A stretch of DNA of 64,000 bases from Anseranas semipalmata (GCA_013399115.1 VXAA01004213.1:27485-91484), one strand, 5' to 3'; counted from the stretch's first letter, positions 11,217 through 25,283 are shown. Translations and numbers: made by a program. The notes: generated by a model from the letters alone, not told the origin.

Positions 11217-12540
11217 AAAATATATGTATCACATAATGTTTTATTATGCTGTAAAAAAGGTAACAGACAGAGATAATATCTAATTTTTATCACATTTTTG
11301 TTGAGAGAAATCAAGTAATTGATTTCAATAGCATTTGTAGGACTAATGAATGTCTGGAATCACCTGTAAACTCAGGTGATAATAACCTAGTAATATCAAT
11401 ATCCATGGAGTAAGATTTTATCTTTAAAAGCCAAAACCTGGAAAGTGAAGGGAAAAAGCATAAGAAGATATTCTGAAATAGAATTACAACAGTGCAGAAT
11501 TTTTCTTCCCAGAGGCATTTGGTGCTACTCTTAGTTGAATAAGATGATGTATCTTGAAATTGATAAAGCATTGCAGTCACAGGCTTAGTCACAGTCCTTA
11601 GCCTTGCCCGGCTAGGTCCTGGAAATTTTTCAGTCTCTTTGAAGTGTCATTAATGGACATCAGTTTTTGTACATCCAGACATCAGGGAATAGTGATCCCA
11701 CAAGACAGAAATTCTATTCCTTTCTCCAGATCACACTTTAGGATTTTTCACCTCTTATAGAGGTATTGAATTTCATAAAGAATGGGTAAATGCTGCAGTA
11801 GGCAAGCTGTATACATCTTGGCTGCTGAGCTTGCACAGTTCGGAAAGGTTTAAATCAAAAGGCAACAGAGCAGCAAGAATATGTGTTTAGAATAATGAGA
11901 AAGGAAATGAAATAATGAATACACATTTTTTACCAGTGTATTATTCTGATATACCAAAATATTGAAGGATATTAAGAAAATCTGATGCAACCTATTAAAT
12001 TTCCCATTTTATAAAGTTATTTAAATACATCTACCAAATATATGTGTATTAGCATGTTAAAGGTTAATATGGTTACAGTAGAAGAAAAAATGGTGATATG
12101 ATACTTTACAGAAAAATCTTTCCAAAATACAAATTGAGTAAAAATTGAAATCTGTATCATTGTATTTATTTGAAATACAGAAATTCCAGCATATTGATAA
12201 AATAGCATGGTATAAAGCAATAGCTTCTCATGTGACAGCAAAAGCAGAAGTTAATGACAGTTTAATCCAGAGATGTCACAAGAAGTTCAAAAATATCATA
12301 TGAGGATAGAGACTGATTAAAAGATGGTCTCTCTGAACCTGCAAATTCAATGTGTGGGAAAGCTGAACTGGATAATGTTAAAACATGATGGCTTGCTTAT
12401 AGTGCCTGCAAATTTAAGGTTTAAATTAGTTAAGGCCCAAGTAACTGTTGTCTCATTTCTTCATTCTTTGTTTTAAGTGGTTTCTAGAAGATAAGAAATA
12501 ACTAGGGAAGAGCTCCTGTGGATTTTTATTCTATATAGAT
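11217..12540. other. Unique AT-rich non-coding sequence
   Basis: Only chance open frames (93 and 74 codons on the minus strand) are present. No repeat or RNA gene is seen. Confidence 0.55.
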
Positions 12541-12900
12541 GTAGGCTCAGGGGCGACCTTATCGCTCTCTACAGGTACCTGAAAGGAGGCTGTAGCGAGG
12601 TGGGGATCGGTCTCTTCTCCCATGCGCCAGGTGATAGGACAAGGGGAAATAGGTTTAAGTTGTGCCAGGGGAGGTTTAGGTTAGATATTAGGAAAAACTT
12701 CTTTACTGAAAGGGTTGTGAGGCATTGGACCAGGCTGCCCAGGGAAGTGGTTGAGTCACCATCCCCGGAGGTCTTCAAAAAACGTGTAGTAGATCTTAGT
12801 AATGTGTTTTAATGGTGGACTTGGTAGTGTTAGGTTATAGGTTGGACTGAATGATCTTGAAGGTCTCTTCCAACCTAAATGATTCTGTGATTCTGTGATT
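12541..12900 (+). mobile_element. CR1 LINE, 5'-truncated 3' end
   Basis: Plus-strand CR1 ORF2 C-terminus and 3' UTR. A 70-codon open frame (12600-12812) includes [20 protein letters not shown] and [15 protein letters not shown], ending in TAA. The 3' UTR and ATTCTGTG tail end at 12900. The RT domain is missing. Confidence 0.93.
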
Positions 12901-13644
12901 ATTCTTTATTTTATCTTTTATTTAGCCAGGTAGATGTATACAGATCTATTTGTCATACTTAAGAATGTAATTTTAGTACTAACACTGATTTTGTGTCCGG
13001 AGGACTTGCCTACTTTTCACATGGCTGATACAGGCTGTGACTTCAAGGAATGGAACAGAAGTTTCAGACTCTCTATATTTCTTAGTTGTAAAATGCTTCA
13101 AATTCCACTTGGAATTTGGAGTGAAATAGATTGTGCCAGCAAATTCTGCATGATCCTACTGACTGTACTATATGAAAAGCTGACTTGTCAACATGGGGCA
13201 CCCAAAGGATCAGGTCAGTGTTGAATTTTTGGCTCATGCTTGAATTTAGGGTTAAGACGATGGCCACCTAGAGCTACAGTGAACTGAAAAGTTGAATGGA
13301 TATTTTTCAGTGAGATCCAAAACATTTTGTGATAGTAGCATCCTGAAATTTTTGAAGGCTAAAACTAGACCATTAGGAAACTTTAGATAGTTTTCTGGCT
13401 GGATAAACTGATTTTTGGAATTCCATTATATCCTAACTTTCCCTTTGCATGTTTAACTCATCCTTTTTAAAAGTTTCCTGATATAATTTATCTGTATCTA
13501 GTCCCTAGCCCTTTAAATATAGAAGGACTTTAATACTTTTGTGCAAGCCAAACAGGATATCTGAATACATGCATAAATAAAAACGTGTTGCTGTTCATCT
13601 CTGTAAGTGCTGTAAAATCATCTTCAGCAACAGAAGTTTGGGGC
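12901..13644. other. Unique non-coding sequence
   Basis: A 96-codon plus-strand frame (12934-13224) has no recognisable domain or splice context. Nothing else is seen. Confidence 0.5.
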
Positions 13645-13853
13645 TGACTCAGGGAGGGACCTCTGGAGGCCATCTGGTCCAACCCCCCTGATCGAGCAGG
13701 GACACCTACAGCAGCTTGCCCAGGACCATGTCCAGATGGCTTTTGAAGATCTCCAGGGATGGAGACTCCACAAACTCTCTGGGCAACGTGTGCCAGTGCT
13801 CCGTCACCTGCACAGTGAAAAAGTCTTTCCTGATGTTCTGACAAAACCTCCTT
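13645..13853 (-). mobile_element. CR1 LINE fragment, reverse orientation, tail repeats lost
   Basis: It contains the reverse-orientation CR1 3' UTR and C-terminal ORF2 (GGGACCTCTGGAGGCCATCT, then TCTCTGGGCAACGTGTGCC and CAGTGAAAAAGTCTTTCCTG). The terminal octamer units expected at the left edge are absent, so the 3' tip has been lost or decayed. The right edge passes straight into the ERV-like repeat block. Confidence 0.85.
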
Positions 13854-13856
13854 TCT

Positions 13857-14570
13857 CCTCACACTTTTCCCCTGCTCCAGTGTGGGGTCCCACAGACTGC
13901 AGTTCTCCAAGAACTGCTCCAATATGGATCCATACCATGTGGTGCAGTCCTTCAGTCCTTCAAGAATGGACTGCTCTAGCATGGGTCCCCCGTGGGCAGT
14001 GGGTCCTGCGAGGCAATATACTCCACAGTGAGTTCCTCTCCCCGAGTTGCGATTCCATCCAGGACTCTTTTCCTGCATGGGCTTTCCATGGGCTGCAGCT
14101 TCCTTCAGGCCATATCCTGCTCCAGTGTGGAGTCCTCCATGGGATGCAGCATGGAGATCTGCTCCGACATGGTACCCCATGGGCTGCAGGAGGACAACAT
14201 GCGTCACCATAGGCCTCTCCACGGGCTGCAGGAGAATCTCTGCTCCAGCACCTGGAGCACTTCCTCCCCCTCTTTCTTCACTGACCATGGTGTCTGCAGG
14301 GCTGTTTCTCTCACATTATTCTCACTCCTCTCTCTCATAGCTGCTGCACAGCATTTTCTAACCTTTCTTAAATATGTTATCACAGAGGTGCCACCAGCAC
14401 CACTGAAGATCTCACCTTTGGCCAGTGGTTGGTCTGCTTTGAAGCTGGCTGGAACTGGCTGTGTCCTACATGCTGGCAGCTCCCGATCTCTTCTCATAGA
14501 GACTTCCCCTGCAGCCATGTCCATGCCAACACCTTGCCACCTACACCCAATACACCTATATATGTGGCAG
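13857..14570. repeat. ERV-like degenerate repeat block
   Basis: A GC-rich block containing several degenerate copies of a unit like TGCTCCAGTGTGGGTCC ... CCATGGGCTGCAGG, for example near 13873, 13969, 14120 and 14160. It resembles sequence I associate with the internal part of avian endogenous retroviruses, but I cannot name the family. Long open frames run through it on both strands (minus 13530-14288, plus 13992-14600). They reflect repetitive, stop-poor sequence and match no retroviral protein. The orientation is uncertain. Confidence 0.5.
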
Positions 14571-16861
14571 AGAAAAGGAAAAACATGCCATCATTTGTAA
14601 TGTTAATTTAGCATATAAATCATTTTGTTAATGTGATTTCAAGTACAGGCTGATGCTATTCCACTAATGAGTTTAACTCAGCTCTATTTTTTGTATGATC
14701 TTAGTGCTATAAAATAATTTCATTTCTGTCAGTCTTGCTCTCATAACTTATTATTGCACTTGCATTTGCTACATTATGAATTGTTCCCACGGCTGTAAAA
14801 GTAAGATATTTCATTCACTTTGACTCCAGTTTTTTCTATTAAACTTGAATCACTTATTTTTATTGTTGAAGGACTGCAAAATTAAACTGCATTATGAAAA
14901 TGCAATAACATACCCTGTATGTTATTGGTTCGTATCTATTTCATTTTTAGCCACTGCTGAATAACAATTGCGTAATATCACTTTCCATTGCAAGCAGTCT
15001 TTATTAACCTTTGAGAACTATTTTTATCCATTCTGATTCCAAATGTTTGATAGAAACACTTGCATTGATTTTAATTTATTTGTAGAACAGCTGAGTTAGC
15101 AGTTATGGTCAAAAATAATAAACGTAGAGTAATTTTCTATATTATTTCTAACTCTGATTTCAGCTTCAATATTTTGTTTTACCACAGAGAAAAATTAAAT
15201 GCTGTGTAGTAGTCTGATAGTTTAAGTTAGATGCTTTTCACACCAGTATTAGCTGCAATGTTACTGTTCACATTGCTGGAAAAGAAGGAAGGCATCTTTG
15301 TGTACACCTTTGAGTTAAACTGAAACTACCCTCAAGATAAAAATTTTGCAAATCTGTTTCAGAAACTGTGTATGTCTGACAGTCTAGCTGATACACAAAA
15401 TATGCGTTCATTGCACTGTGCACTGTGCGTAGGTTAAACTTAACACAAACACATAAATGAAGTTTCACGTCTATCAACTTCAACAAAAGCCAAAAAAGCT
15501 ATTGTAAATCCCGATGTGTTACACATTTGCAGTTCAAGAGATAACAGTTGTCAAATGATTTGACTAAATATAATGTTTCATAAAGTGTAATAATTCTGCT
15601 TGCCAAAAATGGCACAATCTGCCAAAAGAGGTAATTGGGAATTCAATACCTTTAATGATGCTTTTTCACTATAGGCATGATCTTTAGGCCACTGCAGAGT
15701 TAAAAAAAGGATGCAGAGTTATGGCTCATTGTAATACTATCAACTATTATAGGTTACAGATTATGTAACTCTTTTTCTTAGACATCAGGCATTGTAAACC
15801 TTTCCTGAATCTTGCAAAAAAAATTAGAAAAAGTTTGTCAATCACCTTTTTATTTTCAGGTGCATGTATATATATAACACGTGTGTTAGGAGATAATATA
15901 TGTATATATATATATATATATGTTAGGACACAATATTTCTGAACTTCCGTAGCAAAATCTGAGTTTCTTAATCAGCATGTCAATACTTTTACCATCTTAT
16001 GAAAATCAAGCTAAATTATTGTTTTGGTCCATAAGCTCCAGGAATCACTTTTACGTGTGAGGATAATGTCAGTATAATATGATTATCTTAGTTATTTAAA
16101 ATACTTGGGCACTGGTTACAACTTCATTGGCCCATTGGGAAAGCCACAGAGCAAGCAAAGAATGTGGGCAATATCATTCTTTACTTTCTGTGACAAATCG
16201 GACAAGCCAATGTTAATGGCCTGCCATGTTCTGGAAAGAGTAAGGAAGGATCTCACGGACAATATATCATTTGTGGACCACAGGATCTACCTTTTCCACT
16301 ATGAATCAAGAAAAAGGCAGCATCATGCCCTTTATCTGGTTGTCTGGGGTAAGTAATTGCTTTGATGAGATAATTTAATGAAAAAGGAACTAAATATCTC
16401 ATGAAGATAACAACTTGAACAAGCACCATCTCAAAGGACCCATTCTTCTCAGGGCATTTCATAAACTACAGAAAGGGGAAATATTTCATGCTCTTTCCCA
16501 GACTCTCTGTATGTCTGGCTGAAGCTAGTTTACAAATTAACCTTCCTGTTAAGTTAAATAGGATGAAATACACACCTAGTAAAACCTAATAGCACTCCTG
16601 TGGCAGTTCATTCACTCATCTGAAACACACATATTGGTTGTATTCCTTTGTTAACAATGAAAAGTGGCTTGTGCTGTTCCAATATTGTAGAACGAGTACT
16701 GTTTAAAATTAAAAATTATTTTTCTTTCAGGAAGAAAGTTCTTTGCCTTTCCTGAAAATTTCCTGTTGCATTTATACAGTTCTTTTTATACTAGAGAGAG
16801 CACAAAATCCAGAATTTACTCATCTATTTTGTTAAAGCAAGGTATTTTATCCAGACACATA

Positions 16862-16866
<5 letters not shown>
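14571..16866. other. Unique AT-rich non-coding sequence
   Basis: A (TA)n run lies at 15897-15922, preceded by a partial copy at 15866-15878. An 83-codon plus-strand frame (16105-16356) ends next to a GGGGTAAGT site, but the upstream side lacks a convincing acceptor. No other feature is seen. Confidence 0.5.
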
Positions 16867-16867
<1 letters not shown>

Positions 16868-16899
<32 letters not shown>

Positions 16900-16987
16900 T
16901 TTTTTAATTAATTTTTTTTANNNNNNNNNNNNNNNNNNNNNNNNATCAGACAAAAAAGGAAAGTGAATTTTTTATTATGATTTTAAT

Positions 16988-17018
<31 letters not shown>
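16868..17018. repeat. Poly(A) and poly(T) tracts flanking an assembly gap
   Basis: An A run of about 28 bases turns into T-rich sequence, then 24 N (16921-16944), then a T run of about 29 bases at 16990-17018. The gap is bracketed by homopolymers that can pair with each other. Any open frame crossing the N run is meaningless. Confidence 0.9.
16921..16944. other. Assembly gap (24 N)
   Basis: Run of N. The true length and content are unknown. Confidence 0.99.
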
Positions 17019-20013
17019 CTTATTAATAGATGTTATAATATGTGTGATTTGATGAACTCTGAAAAAATCTTTATTTTCCAACTTGAGTGTCTGGGTAAGA
17101 GAACTTTTCCTGTGTATATATATATATTTGTATATAACTTTTTATGTTGAAGGTTTAATAGAGCAGAGTAAGTGAAGAGAAAAAGAGAGAAAAAAAAAGA
17201 AAATAAAAGAATGAGTCATGAGGGACTGTGTAGCTGAAAAGTTAATGATGGAATTATAGACTTTTAAAAACCTACGTGACACCATGCAGGAGAGCACATT
17301 GTATCCACAAAATGAAAAGAAAATGGAATCCAAGGCTAAGTGCAGAGTGAATGAAGATATGATTAATTAGTGAACAAAATGGCATAGTATCTTTCAGCCT
17401 CAACTGCATATTGACAAATTAGTCAGTTTTCCAGCACTGGTACCACCGTGACTTAAGTCTAGTAAACCAAATTTGATTTCATTTGATTCTTGAACCCAAT
17501 TCAATAGTTTTACAGTCGCTGTGACCATATCTTATTCCCAAACCTAGAAGCATTAATTGCAAAAGTGATGGGTGAGATTTGAGGGGGAAATCGTGAATTC
17601 TGTTTTATTTTATTTGGGGTGGGGGAAGAGAATTAAAACTAAATTACAATAGGCACAAAAATCCTTTTTAAGGATTCTGAGACCTTTTAAATTTAAATTT
17701 AAGTGATTTAAATCTCATATGTTTTTAAATTCACAGATAGCTTCTCAATACAAAATATTATAAATTTACTAATGAGGCTAAATATAGAATTGCATTCCTA
17801 AACTAGTGAAAATGCAAGGTGATCTTATCTGCATCTACTGTATCCTTTTTTTTTTTTTTTTTTTTAAGTAGCTTTGGGCTGCTGCACGTCACCTGATATC
17901 AGTACATAAAAAGAGCAGAAAACAGTAGACATAAATGTACAGTATATGCCTATTTCTTCTTTTTCCTTGACCCCAGCACTCCTGGAGTCTTAAAAGGGGT
18001 CAAATTAAGTTAGAAAACAGCAGTGAGAAGCAAACGAATGATAAAGAATTCTATAATGATTTCATGTCTTCTATCTGAAAATCTTATTAAATTTTTTTTT
18101 TCTACATATAAAATATTGAACTGCTCTCATGATGACAGAAATCATCTACTGGCACAGTTTAAATAGACATTATCCTGTGGTTCAAATTAATAACCAGAAG
18201 AGAATCTTCCATTTTGGAGAGTTTTTATGCTTAGCAGTGATTGATTAAATAAAGTAGTGGAAAATGGTAGCAAAGGTAGGTATTTTGCTAAATCCTTTCT
18301 ATCTGATGTAATGTGCCATAATAATGACTACTTAACTACAGTGAAATATTTTGAAAATTACAATCCATAATGTGATTCTGATAATTTTTTTTTTTTTTGT
18401 GATAATGGTGAGTTAGCTGTTTTGTTTCCCAATAAAACAAAAAAATAAAATAGGTCAGGTGATTTTGATGCTACCATATACAATATAGTGTTTTTGTTTG
18501 TTTGTTTGTTTGTTTGTTTGTTTCTGTACTAGGTATAAAGGTACTGGATATGAAGCTGCTCTCAGAGCATCTTGAGAACACCTCCAGAGCTCCTCTCCAT
18601 GTGAACTGATTTTTCACATCAAAATTAATTTCAGTTCATCACATTAGCTTGTGTGTGCTACACTGATGGATTGTGTTTAATGGCTAGGTGAGCTGCAGTT
18701 TATTATCTAGTCTTGAATTCTGAATATTTTTCACGCAGGCTGGTACTCCTGAATTTAAAAATAAACAACAATAAGAAAAAAATATTGAGAACTTAGAGCA
18801 AGCTGTGGTTAGTTTATTATTGTGACATGTCCTGAAATGAACTTTCTTACAGCAAAACTCATCTTTTAATGAAAAATTTCATCTGTCCTAATTCGTTGAG
18901 TGGAAAGCTAAAACCAATTATCTGCTGATTATTACAATGGTAGCTGGTACCTCTATAGCTACAAGGATGTCAATGTTTCCATTATAAACCCTGCTATTCT
19001 AGGTTCTAAAAATTTGCGGATTATTGAAACGTGACACAAAAGTTAGAAGATTAGAAACAACCTCTCTGAAAAGAAATCTTGGTGTCCAGGCATTTGCAGA
19101 TTACATAACTGAAGAAGAATAGTTTGCTATTTAAACACATATTGTGCAGGCTGTTCAGTTTAGAAGGACTTCACTGAAAATAATGCCATTTACCTCACAC
19201 TTAAGACTTAGTATACTATTTAAAATAAAATTAAATTATTTTCTTTACAATGCATTCATCAAGAGTATATAAACATTACACAGGAATTCCAGTAACACTC
19301 TGGATGACGTCATGGAATATTATATTTTATCTTCTGGTGTAGTAATTGCCTCTTCTGACTGCTGCTAGTAATGATTCCTGTTCTGTACTGCATTCAGCCA
19401 ACCTCATGTGGAGAAGCAGAGGGTTGTTCTTTTGTGAAGAACGGGTTTCTAGAGCTTCTGGCTTTAGATATCTTTAAAGAGTCTGGACAAATATCTGCAG
19501 AGGCCTGGTACATGTATTGCCAAGTCTGCCACAAGAGAGGTATGAACTAAATTAATTCTGATAACCCTTTTCTGACTTATTTTGACATAAACTTATGAAG
19601 GCATACTCCTACATCTGAGCCTGAACTTTTTTTCTGAGTCTGTTCAGACTTTTTTTCTGAGTCTGAAAAAAAAAATGATTCCATTGAAGGACTGAAATAT
19701 GTAGTTAACTTTCTAAAAATCTAAAGGCAAGGATAATAAGTCAATTAAAACCTACCTAACACTTTCTACAGATTCATGTGATTGGGGAAGATCTTTTTAC
19801 CTTTCTTACCTCATGCTTGCAATGAAAGTATTGGGAGAAAAAGGCCAGATGGACTTGCTATCAGAGGCAGGATAAAAAAGACAAGGAGAAGGTGGCAACT
19901 ACAAAAGGTGTAGAAATAGTACCAGTCAAGTGTCAAATCTTCAGCCAATCACATTAAAATTGCCATATTTCTTACTTCTCTTTGGAAGTTAAAAGTGTAT
20001 AGGGGAGGGACCA
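17019..20013. other. Unique AT-rich non-coding sequence
   Basis: (GTTT)n at 18490-18523. A 21-bp direct repeat (19622-19642 and 19645-19665) contains TTTTTTTCTGAGTCTG. A T20 run lies near 17847. No gene is seen. Confidence 0.55.
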
Positions 20014-20060
20014 CAAAACAAAACAAAACAAAACAAAACAAAACAAAACAAAAACAAAAC
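20014..20060. repeat. (AAAAC)n microsatellite
   Basis: About nine AAAAC units with one extra A near the right end. Confidence 0.95.
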
Positions 20061-23000
20061 ACCACAAACATTCAAATGAGCTAAAGCCTGCAAACCAGAG
20101 ACCAGCCATGTTAAGACTGTGATATCTTGTAGCTATAATATTCAATTATGCCCCAAGTGGAGGCAAGCCAATATTGTGATTTCTTGCATGTCAAGGAGTG
20201 TGGTTTATGCATTTTGTATTTATTCCTGGATTGTTTAAAAATGATACAAATATCAGCAGACAAGTCTTAGTCACATCATTCACAAGATGTAAGAAATTTC
20301 TGAGGAAAAAAAATTGTTTATTTTTCATTGCTTGAAAATTCATAATGTAACTGTTTTTAAAACATGAACATGCTATCTAAACAGATTAAGTAAGCAACAA
20401 TCTATCTGAATAGTCTATCTGAAATAAAAATAAAATGAAAACAGAGAAGAAATTAAATTTGACAGCAATGAGACAGACAAATCCTGTATTTCTGAAGGAA
20501 ATTTCTGGATCTTGAGGTAAATATTAAGTCTGAGTTCCTCTGCTAACAACTGTCATTTTCTCCTGAATCCTTTTTTGAGGTCTGTGAGACCTTCACTTCT
20601 TGTCATCGTTAGGGCCGAACAGTCCTGTATGTTGGGTTCTATATACATGAGATGTAGTATTGAATGATTTTCAGAAGAACCTTTTATGTTAGGACCAAGG
20701 AGTACATGCTTAATAAGAACAAGAAAATATGTATTCACAAATTTGTGTACTACAATCTTTTTTAGTTGAATTAGACTGGCACAAGATGAAAACTGTGACA
20801 GATTTGCTAAAAATGAAAGAGCAATGCAACATTTCATTCTTGTATTTCCAGTGTCATTTTTTTCTGCTTACATTCAATTTCAACAGACATTTTTGGAACA
20901 ATTCTGAGAAAACCTAGCAATCTTGCTTGTATTGTCCATAGCATGTTAAGTCTTGCTGTAGAGGAAAACAATGTTAGGATGTTGTATTACATCTACTGTT
21001 GATTGGTAGCTGTGGTCACTCAGCTCCCTGCAGGCATAACAAGTACTCCACAAAACAGATGTCTCGTGCACAAATTGACCATACCACATTGTTTTGATTA
21101 TTGAGTTTGGCAGAGACAGCTGATGGAAGTTGCAATGCATTTTCAGTAAGTACTTATGAATGCATGTTCGGAAGATTCATTTTAACTCCTTTGATTATCT
21201 GTCTTTGATAAAGACTGAGTGTTTAATTGATAGCAGGGATTTTTATTATGGCAGAAATCCTTCACAGGATAGTATTATATCATTACATATATTCTCAATT
21301 ACCTTGCTGTGGCTACATTAGTGGGCATGGTGGCATCCTAGATTGTAAATTTCATGACTGATTGCTTATGCTCTTCTTTTGGCTCCTAAACAGACAAGGT
21401 GTGGTCAAGTGAGTTGAAAAGAAATTATTTGGTATTCCATCATTCAAGAGTACTGTTTGGAGCACTTCTGCAATACTGGACTCATCAATAGGTTACATGA
21501 TTGATATATATGATTAATCTACTGATTGATCATATGGCTCAAATGTACTCTTATGATTTCAAAACTTTCAAGATAATTTCACTGTTCTAAAACTGTTTAA
21601 CAATCACTGCTTGTTTCCAAAGTCTGAGAAATCTAGCTACACTTTTACTAATACCATTGTAGGCCTACTTTTGAAGATAAAATTCAGATCTGGGGATAGG
21701 TTCTGATGACATTGGCTTCCTAATGTTACACAGGAGTAAAAAAATAAGATTCTGAAGAATAGTGTAATTACTGTTATATACAGTACACATACAACACCCC
21801 AGTGAAAAGTAGAGCAAAAAGAATTTATTTCTCATAATACAGATATATCAGATACATCTCTTTTACATTTTCATAAGGTAAGTAGAAGCTGTACAGCTAA
21901 CTTACTGAAAGAAAAAAAAATGATTGTGGATTACATGAAATGGATTGTGGATTACATTAAAAATGATTGTGGATTGTGGACTAATTATAAACTCACAAAT
22001 CCAAAAGAGGTAATTAACCTTTAGTATTAAAGTAAAGTACTTCAAAGTTCCTCTCTAGCGACAAACAGATTATAATTATTTATATGTTCCTGGAAAAAAT
22101 GAACAATAACAACAAAAAAGCAAATTTACAGTTGTCCAAATATTGCTAACAAAATTTAAAAGGAAAGTACTTTGTGGGACTACATAAAATAATAGCTGAC
22201 AATAGATTATAGATAAATGAATATTGGAAGAAAGTATTTGAAATGTGAACCTACATTGCTGGTTCTAAATCGCCTGTTCATTTTCAGAAAGAGAAAGATT
22301 TTTATAACATTTCAGTTAAAATCTTCATTAGTGTATCCTGGCAGTAAAAAACTGTAACACATTTTAACGTTCTGAAAGTAATCTTGAAGATATTACTAAG
22401 TCATCAAATAATTAAATAGTACAGAATCATCCCATTGACCCTAGTCATAGAGAATTTGTGGATAATGTCACCAAGCTGATGCATGTTGTGGTTTAGAAGG
22501 TTTGGGATTTGCCATCAAAGAATGATGTGAGTGTTGTCTCTGACCTGCTTCTCCCTTTATTCTTCTCATCCTTCCTCTTCTGTTCCGTCTATGCTAGGAA
22601 AATTATCCACCTTTATCCTTATGGCAGCTTTTAGAATTAGAAAGTTTAAGGGGATTTCATCAATATTTATATTTGTCTGACCATCTTCCTCCATGCTGTT
22701 GTAAAACCGAAACTCTGCACTAAGAAAGTATGATCAAAGACTGATAAAAGCATTGGTATTGAAACCAGAAAGGGCAGGTATTTAATCTGCATCCCTCAAA
22801 ATGTGAAGAAACAAAGATAACTTATGAAAAACAGCAAAAAATGTTTGGTTATATTTTTGGTTGAACAGGAGTGGTTATGGATAGAACACAAAAATATTTG
22901 GATGCAGATTTTGAGATAAGTGGACTGCCTGGGCATAATCATTGAACAAGCAGAAATGAAACTATTGACTTATAAGAAATGATAAAATATGAACAGACAC

Positions 23001-25249
23001 TGAGCTGGGTGCCTATTTTCACGCACCAGCAGAAGAGAACTTCCAATAAGAAAAAAAAAAAAAAAGATTTATTGCATGCACAATAAACTTTGATATTCCT
23101 TGACAAACTTGATCTTTAAGGCCAAAATATATTAAACATAATGTGGATGAAACAAAACTATCTGTTGTAAAATGTAGAAAATATAGATGTCTAATGAAGT
23201 CTTCAAGAAACTTTCGCTGTGGAGCCATAACCCACATTTGTCTATAAGGATTTTCTTTGAGTAATCCCTGGAGGCATCTTCACTACACAAAGTAGAATAG
23301 GTGGACATTCGATCTGTTTGTCTAGTTCTGTGTTAAATGCTTGTATATACATAAAGATAGATAGACTAAACAAAACTATATCTGTAAAAAAATATTTTTA
23401 CCTTTTTATATTTTACTTTTAATAGTCATATTTCATTTTAACGTGTGTGCTGTAACTCTCTTCAGTGGTAAAATTTGTCTTGTAAAATTCCAAAATTGTC
23501 AGGGAATCTTTTCTTTGAAAACTGAATCAAAACATGAGCAGCAGAATGATAAAAGCACAATCATTGGGTTTTGGCAATTAAAGCATTTGTTTGTTTGTTT
23601 GTTTTCTCCTGTGGCTGAGGTATTTGTATGGGTTTCCTCCCATGTGGATTATTTGGTATTTAAGAATGTATAGACTGAAGCTAAACCTGTTTCTTCAGAT
23701 GGCACAAAACTTTTGTAGATATTATGTTACGTGGACTTATTTATTTATTTATTTTGCAGTTCCCTGTAGTTTCTTTAAAGCCCTTAGGAATATCTTAAAG
23801 TACAGTTGAAATTCCTGGGATTTAAGTCAGTAATAATTTTAGGTCTCGCTAATGCATTGCTCAATTAAAAGCTCAGTGGATAAAGTTACACAGTTGCTGC
23901 TCTCTTATCAAGGAGGTCTACAGAAAACAAAACTAAACAAAACAAAACAACAACAAAAAAAAAACCACCACTGCCTGATGGTGCATTACAGCTATTACAG
24001 TTTAAGTTTATTCATTCAGCATGTGTTGGCTGATAAAATATATGCACCTCATACTGTATTTCTGACATTCATTTCAGAGACACAGAAAAATCTGACCCTA
24101 ATAATGATGGGAACTTATTAGGACATTATCTTTGTTCTACTTACTTCAGTATCTTCAGTCGTTTTCCAAATGTTGTGTGTTGCCCTTTGAACATTTATAT
24201 TTTCATTAAAAATAATATGCAATGGAATGAGAAAATACTAGAAAAACTTCTCATAACAGTTAAAATTAGTAAATCTCTCATTTTATTTGCCTGTAAGTTG
24301 CAGGTTAACTTACTTTGATTTTCACTATTGCTGAGGATTGATTAAACAGTTCTTGATTGAACCACAGTTCTTTGTGAATTGTCTGTGAACTTCGTCCAGT
24401 GATTATTCTTTCTGAAAGTCCTATGTTTTATAATTTGCTGTTTATTTTATGTGAGGCTCATCCAAGTCAGAGAATATTGTTTCTACTCCAAGCCAGAATA
24501 TTTTCTAAACCAATAAAGAGATTCAAGAAGGCCATCTTGATACTCAAACAAATTCATATTAACGTCATTTGTCAGGTCATATTCTTGTTCATCCTGACTT
24601 TTTTTTTTTTTTTTTCCTCTTAGCATAAGAGTTCTTAGAAACTGGGCACACAAATACTCACAAACCATACAAAATAAAAAGTCTGGAAAATACCATAAAT
24701 CAGATGAACAGATTCTTCAGATAAATGTTTACAAATACTCTTTTTCTGTTATCTATCCAGTTCTTAAAGCAGGAAAATACATAATGAAAAAGTGAAAGTT
24801 CTGTTTCTTCTCATGTTAAAATACTGTTTTAAAATACATTTTAAAAATTTAATTTCAGTTTATTAACATAACCAGAGTGGATGTATTTCTCAACATTTTG
24901 AATTTCCACTGAAATCATGGGCAGTACAGTTACATAAGTTATCTGGCCAAGAACAGATATAGTGGTTAGAGTTGTATATTCATTCAGAGTATTGCAAAAT
25001 TTATGCATAAATACATGTTCACCATTCATGCTTTGTTATTCACAAAAGTAGGTTGGCGCTATTCTTCTCTTTCAGTGACCAACACATTATGAACACATAA
25101 GAGCGGTTGCTGTGAAATATGTGATATAGATAACATTAAAAGCTACTAAATTCCAAAGAAGAAACAGAACATGAAGAAGATAACAAAAACTGAATGAACT
25201 GTATACCATGAATACTAAAATGAACTATTTTATGAAAGTCTGTAAACAA
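20061..25249. other. Unique AT-rich non-coding sequence
   Basis: It includes a three-copy tandem repeat of about 21 bp at 21921-21983 and A, T and (GTTT)n tracts (23042, 23588, 24600). Several minus-strand frames of 60-94 codons (for example 20553-20837, 23019-23237 and 24483-24668) look protein-like but lack matched splice signals. They are not called. Confidence 0.45.
21921..21983. repeat. Short tandem repeat, three copies of ~21 bp
   Basis: Units at about 21921-21940, 21941-21963 and 21964-21983 share GATTGTGGATT. The third is itself partly duplicated internally (GATTGTGGATTGTGGA). Confidence 0.85.
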
Positions 25250-25283
25250 GCTTTTCTTTCTTTTTCTTTCTTTCTTTCTTTCT

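Noticed and set aside
13530..14288. 252-codon minus-strand frame
   Set aside because: It lies over a CR1 fragment and the ERV-like repeat block, with competing long frames on the other strand. No recognised domain.
16105..16356. 83-codon plus-strand frame ending beside GGGGTAAGT
   Set aside because: The donor is good but the upstream AG has no pyrimidine tract. One such coincidence is expected in a window this size.
24625..24800. Plus-strand acceptor-like T18-CCTCTTAG followed by a 58-codon open frame
   Set aside because: T runs ending in AG are common here. No donor or coding composition supports an exon.
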